Shown here: positions 52,043 through 58,690 of the stretch, in pieces
Position numbering within the stretch: position 1 is the first letter of the stretch
How the letters are laid out: each line of letters starts with the position of its first letter
Source: Filimonas sp.
Lineage (GTDB): Bacteria > Bacteroidota > Bacteroidia > Chitinophagales > Chitinophagaceae
Direction of reading: 5' to 3'
Assembly (NCBI GenBank): GCA_017306865.1
Contig: JAFKHH010000012.1
Location: forward strand, 1-64,000
Length of the DNA stretch: 64,000 nt
Translations under genes and position numbers: made by a program
Notes under the pieces: model-generated
Databases searched by the model: none
Told to the model about the DNA's origin: nothing
The model's input: the letters and a program-made list of their open reading frames with translations, nothing else

Positions 52043-53194
52043 ATGATCTGGGCAAACATCGTTTTAGGATTAACCACTCTTTTCCTGTTGGTATATGCTA
52101 TACTGATATTCAGTTATAGAAAATGGTTTTTGCAGTTGGCTGTTTTCAAGCCGGCGTCAGCTACGTACACGACTACGTTTACCATTATCATTCCCGCCCG
52201 AAATGAAGAAGACAATATAAAGGATTGTGTTACAGCCATACTGGAACAGGAATATCCAAAAACTTTATTTGAAGTGATTGTGGTAGATGACCACTCTACA
52301 GATGCTACAGCCCAGATTGTAACGGGTTTACAAGAACAGTATGCAAACTTAAAGCTCATAAAACTTGCAGATGTATTGCAGGGAAAGCTGTTGAATGCAT
52401 ATAAGAAAAAAGCGATCGATACAGCTATTGCACAATCTTCCGGAGACTGGATCATGACAACAGATGCAGACTGCACAATGGGGAGAAACTGGATCTCTTC
52501 TTATGCGGCTTATATAGAACAATATGACCCGGCATTTGTAGCAGCCGCAGTTATTTTTAAAAATACCGGTAGTTTCATTTCTATTTTTCAGTGCCTGGAC
52601 TTTATCAGTTTACAGGGCATCACTGCCGCATCAGTATCTGCCGGTTTTCACAGCATGTGCAACGGAGCCAACCTGGCTTATAAGAAGGAGGCGTTTCACG
52701 CAGTAGGAGGCTTTAAAGGCATAGACAATATTGCAAGTGGCGATGATATGCTGCTGATGCATAAGATCAAAAAACAATTTCCCGGTAAGATAGGTTACTT
52801 GTTTACCCAGTCTGCTATTGTAAGCACATTACCCATGCCTGACTGGAAAAGTTTTTTAAATCAAAGAATACGTTGGGCCAGCAAAGCAGATAAGTATAAT
52901 GACAAGGGAATAATAGCAGTACTGGCATGTGTGTATATGTTAAACTTCTTTCTGCTGTTCTTTCCGCTACTTGGGTTTATATGCACGCACTATCTCTTAT
53001 ACTGGTTGGGATTGCTTTGTATTAAAACGATTGTAGAAATGACATTTATGATACCTGCCGCACAGTTTTTCGGTCAACAAAGGTTGATGTGGTGGTTTCC
53101 GGTTATGCAACCTTTCCATATAGCATACACAGTTGCTGCGGGCTGGTTGGGTAAATTCGGCTCGTATAAATGGAAGGAGAGAAAAGTATTATAA
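52043..53194 (+). CDS. Membrane-anchored GT2 glycosyltransferase
   Basis: 383 residues. One N-terminal membrane helix, then a GT2 domain with FTIIIPARNEEDNI, VVDDHSTDAT, DWIMTTDADC and, later, the QRIRWASK motif (QxxRW) of processive synthases, and three C-terminal membrane helices. Likely makes or extends a polysaccharide or glycolipid. Starts almost directly after a TTTCTTTG box (52029-52036), a near-leaderless arrangement also seen at trmB. Confidence 0.85.
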   Translation: MIWANIVLGLTTLFLLVYAILIFSYRKWFLQLAVFKPASATYTTTFTIIIPARNEEDNIKDCVTAILEQEYPKTLFEVIVVDDHSTDATAQIVTGLQEQYANLKLIKLADVLQGKLLNAYKKKAIDTAIAQSSGDWIMTTDADCTMGRNWISSYAAYIEQYDPAFVAAAVIFKNTGSFISIFQCLDFISLQGITAASVSAGFHSMCNGANLAYKKEAFHAVGGFKGIDNIASGDDMLLMHKIKKQFPGKIGYLFTQSAIVSTLPMPDWKSFLNQRIRWASKADKYNDKGIIAVLACVYMLNFFLLFFPLLGFICTHYLLYWLGLLCIKTIVEMTFMIPAAQFFGQQRLMWWFPVMQPFHIAYTVAAGWLGKFGSYKWKERKVL

Positions 53195-53290
53195 TCCTTT
53201 CTCGCTTATTTTTGACTTAGGCCAGAAGGCGTAGATAAAGAACGCTACAAGGCCTACAATCAACAATGGGAGTTCTAAAAATTTTCGCAT
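53189..53290 (-). CDS. Small single-helix membrane protein (33 residues), overlapping the end of the GT2 gene
   Basis: The minus strand from ATG 53290 to TAA 53189 encodes MRKFLELPLLIVGLVAFFIY and then AFWPKSKISEKGL: a short charged N terminus, one hydrophobic helix and a basic tail, a typical small membrane protein. AACGTTTG, one mismatch from TAnnTTTG, ends six bases before its ATG. The otherwise empty gap supports a real gene, but it is too short to be sure. Confidence 0.5.
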   Translation of the reverse strand: MRKFLELPLLIVGLVAFFIYAFWPKSKISEKGL

Positions 53291-53387
53291 GTGCCAAACG
53301 TTTTATAATTATTAGACACTAGCGGAAGTGCGATTGTTTACTCTTCTTACCGAAAAAACAACAGACATACCGATAGCCAAACACAAC

Positions 53388-54473
53388 ATGAAAAAGAACA
53401 ACAATTATACCAGCGACTTCATAAGAAAGCTGAAGAAAAATAAAGGCGCGTTAATAGCGGTAGTTGTAATTGTTTTGTCGGCATTTGTAGCTGTTTTTGC
53501 TTATTTCCTGGCACCGGACCACTCTCCTTATGCCAACAGGATGATTCCTGAGATTGCGAATAAGCGTCCCGGCTTTCACATAGAAGCGCTGCGTGTAAAA
53601 AAAGAAAGAGTTGTACTTAAAGCCTCATTTTTTGAAAGATTGTTAAACGGATCAGAAAGTAATTATAACCTGGTGCCGTTTATTTCCCACGAGATCAAGG
53701 GCGACTCTATTATAATTCAGAAATATATAGATGAAGGTATTAGTGAACGTAAAGCTTACGCAAAAACAATATTGTCTGAAGACCCGGTTGAGCAGATCCA
53801 TTTTTCGCTTGGGAGTGACAGGTTTGGAAGAGATATAGCCAGCAGGTTGATCGTAGGCACGCGTGTAAGCCTCAGCGTGGGCGCTATTGCCGTTATTATC
53901 TCTCTGACCATAGGTATTATGCTTGGCGCGCTTGCAGGCTATTTTAAGGGCCGTACAGACGATATAATCATGTGGTTTATTAATATCATCTGGAGCATAC
54001 CAACATTGCTACTGGTTTTTGCTATTACGCTTGTATTAGGCAAAGGCTTCTGGCAGGTATTTATTGCTGTGGGCCTTACCATGTGGGTGAATGTTGCACG
54101 CCTTGTACGTGGGCAGGTATTGCAGGCGAGAGAGATGGAATATGTGGAGGCGACTAAGGTGTTAGGCTTTTCTAATACACGGGCCATTTTCAATCATATT
54201 TTACCCAACATTATGGGGCCCGTTATTGTAATTGCTGCGAATAACTTTGCTGCGGCCATAGTAATAGAGGCGGGCCTTAGCTTTCTTGGTGTAGGCGTAC
54301 AGCCTCCTCAGCCAAGCTGGGGACTGATGATCAAAGAGAATTACAACTTCATTATTACACACAACCCAATGTTGGCTATATCACCAGGTATTGCAATCAT
54401 GCTGCTCGTACTCGCATTCAACCTGCTGGGCAATGGATTGAGAGATGCGCTGAATGTGAAAAGCAAATTGTGA
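53388..54473 (+). CDS. ABC transporter permease, oligopeptide/dipeptide (DppC) type
   Basis: 361 residues. One N-terminal membrane helix, then a periplasmic insert of about 130 residues, then a binding-protein-dependent transport domain with VARLVRGQVLQAREMEYVEA and the EAA-like motif ATKVLGFSNTRAIFNHILPN. The large insert is normal for Bacteroidota DppC-like permeases. Partner DppB permease, ATPases and binding protein are not in the window. ATG 53388 is preferred over a GTG at 53328 because the upstream 20 residues have no membrane or signal character. Confidence 0.85.
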   Translation: MKKNNNYTSDFIRKLKKNKGALIAVVVIVLSAFVAVFAYFLAPDHSPYANRMIPEIANKRPGFHIEALRVKKERVVLKASFFERLLNGSESNYNLVPFISHEIKGDSIIIQKYIDEGISERKAYAKTILSEDPVEQIHFSLGSDRFGRDIASRLIVGTRVSLSVGAIAVIISLTIGIMLGALAGYFKGRTDDIIMWFINIIWSIPTLLLVFAITLVLGKGFWQVFIAVGLTMWVNVARLVRGQVLQAREMEYVEATKVLGFSNTRAIFNHILPNIMGPVIVIAANNFAAAIVIEAGLSFLGVGVQPPQPSWGLMIKENYNFIITHNPMLAISPGIAIMLLVLAFNLLGNGLRDALNVKSKL

Positions 54474-54613
54474 GTGGTGAATTGTCAGTTGTGAGTGAAG
54501 AATGAGTTTTTACAAACCATGATCATGGTATAAAACATAGTGAGGGATATTTATGAATATCCCTCACTTTATTTTAATATCGTTCAATACTCACAACTGA
54601 CTACTCACCACTC
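54474..54613. repeat. Nested inverted repeat, GTGAGTGG family around an inner terminator
   Basis: Outer arms GTGAGTGGTGAATTGTCAGT with TGTGAGTGAAG and, at the far side, TACTCACAACTGACTACTCA with CCACTCAC. Inside is a perfect stem AGTGAGGGATATT/AATATCCCTCACT (54539-54551 with 54556-54568) followed by TTATTTTAA. Lies between convergent genes, so the unit probably terminates transcription from both sides. Confidence 0.85.
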
Positions 54614-54619
54614 ACCCCC

Positions 54620-55099
54620 TTATTCACTAAAATTATTCATCACCATTACGTTCCTGGAGAAGCTTTCCTCCAGGGAGATCAGGGTTTCTGTACGCTCTAT
54701 GCCTTTGATCTTTTGCAGCTCGTCATGCAGTACAAGACGCAGTTGCTGAATGTCTTTGCACACAATCTCTGCAAACATGCTATAGTTACCGGTGGTATAG
54801 TTTAGGCGCACGATCTCTGGTATTTTCTTCAGCTCTTTGGCTACTGTATCGTATAAGGAACTCTTTTCAAGGAAGATACCTACGAATGCGATCACATCAT
54901 ATCCCAGGGATTTGATATCTACACTCAATTTTGTACCTTTAACTACACCGTACTCCTGTAGTTTTTTGATACGCACATGAATTGTTCCGCCCGACACAAA
55001 CAGTTTTTTGCCTAAGTCTGCGTAGGAAATCTCAGCATTCTCCATCATTTCCTGGATGATCTGAAAATCCAGTTTGTCTAAATTCAATTTAGATGCCAT
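54620..55099 (-). CDS. Lrp/AsnC family transcriptional regulator
   Basis: 159 residues. N-terminal helix-turn-helix (LDFQIIQEMMENAEISYADL, then LFVSGGTIHVRIKKLQEYGV) and an AsnC-type RAM ligand-binding domain (VAFVGIFLEKSSLYDTVAKE; TGNYSMFAEIVCKDIQQL). Such proteins sense amino acids and act as multimers. It has a well-formed promoter at 55125-55152. The target is unknown, as the neighbour genes are not amino acid genes. Confidence 0.9.
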   Translation of the reverse strand: MASKLNLDKLDFQIIQEMMENAEISYADLGKKLFVSGGTIHVRIKKLQEYGVVKGTKLSVDIKSLGYDVIAFVGIFLEKSSLYDTVAKELKKIPEIVRLNYTTGNYSMFAEIVCKDIQQLRLVLHDELQKIKGIERTETLISLEESFSRNVMVMNNFSE

Positions 55100-55124
55100 T
55101 TCAAGAGCTGTTTTTTGATGAAAT

Positions 55125-55152
55125 CAAATATAAAAGGCAAATATTTAAACAA
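55125..55152 (-). promoter_or_regulatory. -33/-7 promoter (TTG, 17-base spacer, TATATTTG) for the Lrp gene
   Basis: Minus-strand TTG (plus 55150-55152) and TATATTTG (plus 55125-55132), an exact TAnnTTTG, with the start codon 26 bases beyond the -7 box. Confidence 0.6.
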
Positions 55153-55252
55153 TTTCCATATTTTCAAAATTTATGTTGAAATATTTTTAAAGAAAGTGGA
55201 AGTTTCTTTAATATTGCATTGTCAATCGAAACGACATAGTTCTTATAAACAT

Positions 55253-55414
55253 TGTGGGGTGATGAAATTTTCGGCAGACATGCCCTCTCGTCTCGGGGGT
55301 GGGGATAAAAGAATAAACGTAGCATAGAGCCTTCCGCAAGGAAGACCGGGGTTGACCACCGGACTTTGTACTACAGCTAACTTCCCCGTGTAGGTTCGAC
55401 TCCTACCCCTACAG
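55253..55414 (+). ncRNA. tRNA/tmRNA-like small RNA (about 160 nt)
   Basis: Ends fold like a tRNA: TGTGGGG (55253-55259) pairs over seven positions (one G-T) with CCCTACA (55407-55413), and a T-arm GTAGG-TTCGACT-CCTAC lies at 55390-55406. After the 5' strand, TGATGAAATTTTCGGCAG resembles the tmRNA start (GAT...TTCGAC), and AACGTAGCATAG reads as Asn-Val-Ala-stop, as in some tmRNA tags. A GCAA-tetraloop hairpin (55331-55344) is inside. A terminator follows. At about 160 nt it is far shorter than usual tmRNA (300-400). Could be a reduced or degenerate ssrA or an unrelated structured RNA. Confidence 0.5.
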
Positions 55415-55426
55415 CGGTTTTAAACT

Positions 55427-55464
55427 AAAGCCCCTTAGGTTTTCTCAATGTGTAGGGGGCTTTT
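55427..55464 (+). terminator. Rho-independent terminator of the tRNA-like RNA
   Basis: AAAGCCCCTTA pairs with TAGGGGGCTTT across a 16-base loop, with a T-run after it; lies 13 bases after the RNA 3' end. Confidence 0.85.
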
Positions 55465-55529
55465 AGTTTTTAAATTCTTAAGTTTTCAGCAGGAAAGGTT
55501 TTCAGAAATGGAAGCCTTTTTTGTTTTGT

Positions 55530-55912
55530 AGAACTCACCGCAGAGTCGCGGAGGACGGAGAGATGCGCGGAATTACTTGACGCAATAGTTTATGGCCGAT
55601 GACTCATAGCTAGCAACGCACAATGGTTTTTAAACACATAGGGGGTTGGCAACATGCGACAATAAGTTTGGTTTGGGATGGTATATAATCTTTAGGGATA
55701 GAGGTGTAACAGGCGGATTATACTTAACGCTTTTGCTCCGAAGGGACACAATAGGGCACATAGGGGAAGCCGCGAGCGGCTTTTGGGTGCTTTTAAGTAT
55801 TTGAAACTTTGTGTTCTGTATGGCCTTCTTTACGGCCTCAGTGTGATCCGGCTATTCACGATTTCCCATTGGTTCAACGACATTCACAACTAACCACTCA
55901 CTATTCACCACC
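55530..55912. other. Intergenic region after the tRNA-like RNA, filled with repeats
   Basis: CTCACCGCAGAGTCGCGGAG with GACGGAGAGATGCGCGG (CGCAGAG family), repeat copy 2 (55627-55817), then CGGCTATTCACGATTTCC and CACAACTAACCACTCACTAT with TCACC (GTGAGTGG family, reverse). No ORF. Confidence 0.6.
55627..55817 (+). repeat. Dispersed repeat, copy 2 (partner at 45101-45293)
   Basis: Begins TTTTTAAACACATAGGGGGT and ends TATTTGAAACTTTGTGTTCT, with GATAGAGGTGTAACA, CTCCGAAGGGACACAATAGG and GCCGCGAGCGGCTT in the same order as copy 1. Same orientation. Confidence 0.85.
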
Positions 55913-57091
55913 TTATTCCTTTATCTCCGATGATTTGGCTACAATGTTCTTGACGATCGTATCCAGTTCTTCGCAGCTCTTTTGCAACAGGGGTAATGTG
56001 TCGTGAATAAGGGCTTCATTTGCAGGTTCTGCATTTAGCAGGGAGGATAGCCCCATAATATTTGCAAGTGGCCTGCGCAGCTCATGCGACTGCATCCAGG
56101 TGATCTCTTTAAACTGCTGGATCTGCCTGTTTATTTTATCCTCATATTTCCGCTGATCCGTTATGTTCCGGGCAAAACAAGCAATGCCGATTACCTCGCT
56201 GTTTATATCCGGTATAGGATTGCAAACGACCTCGTAATATTCAAAACTATTCTTAGCCCTGTTCCACAATTTTTCTTCTACAAGTATGTGATTGTTTTCA
56301 AAAGCGCCCTGCAAACGGGATACCCATTTTCCTATCCATTCTGTTTGCGGTAATGCATCCAGGTGAAAAGGGGTTGTAAAGCCAATATGAACGTTAGGAT
56401 GAACGCTTAGTTTTTGTTTGAAAGACTCATTCGCAGTTACTACAGATAAGTTCTTATCTACCATGAAAACAAGATCATCCGTACTGTCTATAAGCGCCTG
56501 TAATTTTCGTTCAGATGTTTGTATTGCACGTTTCGCTTTGATCTGTTCATTTATATCAATGATCACCATCATGCGCGCCCGTTTGTTTTCAAAGGCAGTA
56601 GAATGAGAGGAGACGCGAGCATAAAACTCTCCGCCGTTTCTTGTCATTTGCTTCCACACACCACTGTCTGAGTATTCTTTGTTTTCTACCTTCTTTACAA
56701 AATCAACAATTGCCATCTTGTCTTCCGGCATGCCGATATCTGTAAGCAATAAGGCGTTCAGATCTGTTTCTGCATATTGAAAGCGTTCGAAGAAGGCATT
56801 GTTGGCGGTAAGTATTCTCAGGGATTCCAGCTCATATACGAGCATTGGGTGGGGGTTTTCTTTGAAGAGAGAGCGGTAATCAAGCTGGCTTTTTTTTAAC
56901 CGTTTATAGCTGCTGAGGATGATGAAGTATAAGAGAACTGCGGTTACAAAAACAAAGAGGATCCCTTTTATCGATTGAAACTTGTTTATGGTTTCTTTAT
57001 CCACTGCAGATAGCAGCCAGTCCGACACAAATATCCAGGCACAGCCTAGTATGAAGTATAGCACGGCACTTCTAAAGGGATAACTTTTCAT
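55913..57091 (-). CDS. Membrane PAS-domain protein with HisKA but no ATPase domain
   Basis: 392 residues from ATG 57091 (an ATG at 57148 would add 19). Two membrane helices at the N terminus, two PAS domains (about 75-190 and 200-320, joined by MVIIDINEQIKAKRAIQTSE), then the HisKA phosphoacceptor helix MQSHELRRPLANIMGLSSLL. The protein ends about 45 residues later at a hydrophobic helix, without N, G1 or G2 boxes, so it cannot bind ATP itself. This is not a frameshift artefact that I can see. May be a phosphoacceptor or sensor partner of another kinase. Confidence 0.85.
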   Translation of the reverse strand: MKSYPFRSAVLYFILGCAWIFVSDWLLSAVDKETINKFQSIKGILFVFVTAVLLYFIILSSYKRLKKSQLDYRSLFKENPHPMLVYELESLRILTANNAFFERFQYAETDLNALLLTDIGMPEDKMAIVDFVKKVENKEYSDSGVWKQMTRNGGEFYARVSSHSTAFENKRARMMVIIDINEQIKAKRAIQTSERKLQALIDSTDDLVFMVDKNLSVVTANESFKQKLSVHPNVHIGFTTPFHLDALPQTEWIGKWVSRLQGAFENNHILVEEKLWNRAKNSFEYYEVVCNPIPDINSEVIGIACFARNITDQRKYEDKINRQIQQFKEITWMQSHELRRPLANIMGLSSLLNAEPANEALIHDTLPLLQKSCEELDTIVKNIVAKSSEIKE

Positions 57092-57209
57092 AGACACGAA
57101 ACTAACAGTTGAGATAATAAGTTTACAAAAAAAGTGATGTAACCGCATATAAATTATTTAAGCGATTAAAATCCGCTTAAGATAACTGCCGGGTAATGTA
57201 ACTGGCGGC

Positions 57210-57217
57210 TATCTTTG
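57210..57217 (+). promoter_or_regulatory. -7 promoter element TATCTTTG immediately before trmB
   Basis: Exact TAnnTTTG; the ATG at 57222 is four bases downstream, near the expected transcription start, so trmB mRNA may be leaderless. Confidence 0.55.
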
Positions 57218-57221
57218 CGCC

Positions 57222-57926
57222 ATGGGGCAAAAGAAACTTATCAGGTTTGAAGCGATCAAGCATTTCGACAACGTGCTGGAATACCCGGCAGATATGAAGG
57301 GAAAATGGGTGGAGTTTTTTAAAAACGATAACCCGGTTACGTTAGAGCTGGCATGTGGCAAAGGAGAATATGCTGTTGGTATGGGCCGCCTGTATCCTCA
57401 AAGAAACTTTATTGGTATAGATATAAAGGGTAACCGCATCTGGAGAGGCGCAAAGACTGCGCTGGACGATGGGCTGCACAACGTGGCGTTTGTTCGCTCA
57501 CATATCGACAAGATCACAGACTATTTCACACCGGGGGAAGTAAAAGAGATCTGGATAACGTTTCCAGATCCGCAGTTACGCTTTTCGCGTATGAAAAAAA
57601 GACTCACACATCCGCGTTTTCTCCGCTTATACCAGCAGATATTACAAAAAGATGGCTTGATCAATTTAAAGACAGATAGCCCCAATCTTTACAACTTTAC
57701 TAAAGCCGTGATCTCTTTGTATGAGTTGGAGTTGCTGACAGATACGGATAATGTATATCACACAGCGGGACTTGCGCCTGAGCTGGGCATCAAGACGCAC
57801 TATGAAGGGCTTGACATTGCACAAAGCAACAGGATACATTATTTACAGTTCCGCATTAATAAAGATCTTCCTGTAGAGAAGGATGCCGTGTTAAAAGAGC
57901 TATTGCATGAAGAAGACGCTGATTGA
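57222..57926 (+). CDS. trmB: tRNA (guanosine(46)-N7)-methyltransferase
   Basis: 234 residues. SAM-binding LELACGKGEYAVGMGRLYP, FIGIDIKGNRIWRGAKTA and the proline-rich EIWITFPDPQLRFSRMKKRL are TrmB motifs. It methylates G46 in the tRNA variable loop. The 3' end overlaps the start of the DUF5522 gene by 20 bases, so the two are coupled. Confidence 0.95.
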   Translation: MGQKKLIRFEAIKHFDNVLEYPADMKGKWVEFFKNDNPVTLELACGKGEYAVGMGRLYPQRNFIGIDIKGNRIWRGAKTALDDGLHNVAFVRSHIDKITDYFTPGEVKEIWITFPDPQLRFSRMKKRLTHPRFLRLYQQILQKDGLINLKTDSPNLYNFTKAVISLYELELLTDTDNVYHTAGLAPELGIKTHYEGLDIAQSNRIHYLQFRINKDLPVEKDAVLKELLHEEDAD

Positions 57927-58095
57927 AAATATTGACTTCTATTATGAAAATGGCCTGATGGTGCTGACGGAGAAATTTCACAAGGATCGCGGGCATTGCT
58001 GTGGCAACGGTTGCCGGCATTGCCCATATAACTATGAAGCAGTTCCCGAACCAAGAAGAACGGAACTGCTAGAAAAGCGAAAGAAAGTCAATTGA
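57907..58095 (+). CDS. DUF5522 family small cysteine protein
   Basis: 62 residues overlapping the end of trmB. DRGHCCGNGCRHCPYNYEAV contains a CC...C...C set that could bind zinc or iron-sulfur; this is the DUF5522 pattern, often found as a short protein or as a domain fused to tRNA or nucleotide enzymes. The overlap with trmB points to a role in RNA modification, an inference. Confidence 0.85.
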   Translation: MKKTLIENIDFYYENGLMVLTEKFHKDRGHCCGNGCRHCPYNYEAVPEPRRTELLEKRKKVN

Positions 58096-58207
58096 CGCAT
58101 TGTTATATTGTTTTGCAGTTTTCAATAAAATCATTGCTAAAAAAACACACCATATCCACTCTTCACAATGCTTTGTTCCTTGTTCGTTATTCTACTATCT
58201 TCAGTAC

Positions 58208-58594
58208 ATGAAAAAGAAAACCGCTGTCAAAGAAGAAAAGCCACGCGAGACTTTAGCAGATAGGCATTATTCTTTTTTTCAGAATGTATATGAAATAGTA
58301 CGGCAGGTGCCAAAGGGTCGTGTTACATCTTATGGCGCTATTGCAAAATATCTTGGCTCTGGTTCCAGCGCAAGAATGGTTGGCTGGGCCATGCATGGCA
58401 CCGGCGATATTAAACCAAAAGTACCGGCGCACCGTGTAGTAAACAGGAACGGTATGCTCTCTGGTAAAGTACATTTCAATCCACCGTCCCGCATGCAGGA
58501 ATTACTGGAAAAGGAAGGTATCAAAGTAGTAAAAGATACTATAGTGGATTTCCGGAAAAAATTCTGGGACCCGATGGAGGAGTTGGGGCTTTAA
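58208..58594 (+). CDS. Alkyltransferase-like (ATL) MGMT-family protein
   Basis: 128 residues from ATG 58208. The MGMT DNA-binding and active-site region is present (QVPKGRVTSYGAIAKYLGSG, ARMVGWAMHGTG) but the alkyl-acceptor motif PCHRV reads PAHRV (VPAHRVVNRNG). Such proteins bind O6-alkylguanine without repairing it and flag the lesion for nucleotide excision repair. The frame extends to 58100 through intergenic sequence, which I exclude. Confidence 0.88.
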   Translation: MKKKTAVKEEKPRETLADRHYSFFQNVYEIVRQVPKGRVTSYGAIAKYLGSGSSARMVGWAMHGTGDIKPKVPAHRVVNRNGMLSGKVHFNPPSRMQELLEKEGIKVVKDTIVDFRKKFWDPMEELGL

Positions 58595-58690
58595 TGTTCC
58601 AGGCGTTTGCTGTTTCATTAGTTTCACTAAAGCATTTTGTAAACTATTCCCATTTCAAAACATTGCATCTAAAAAAATTTGACTAACAAT

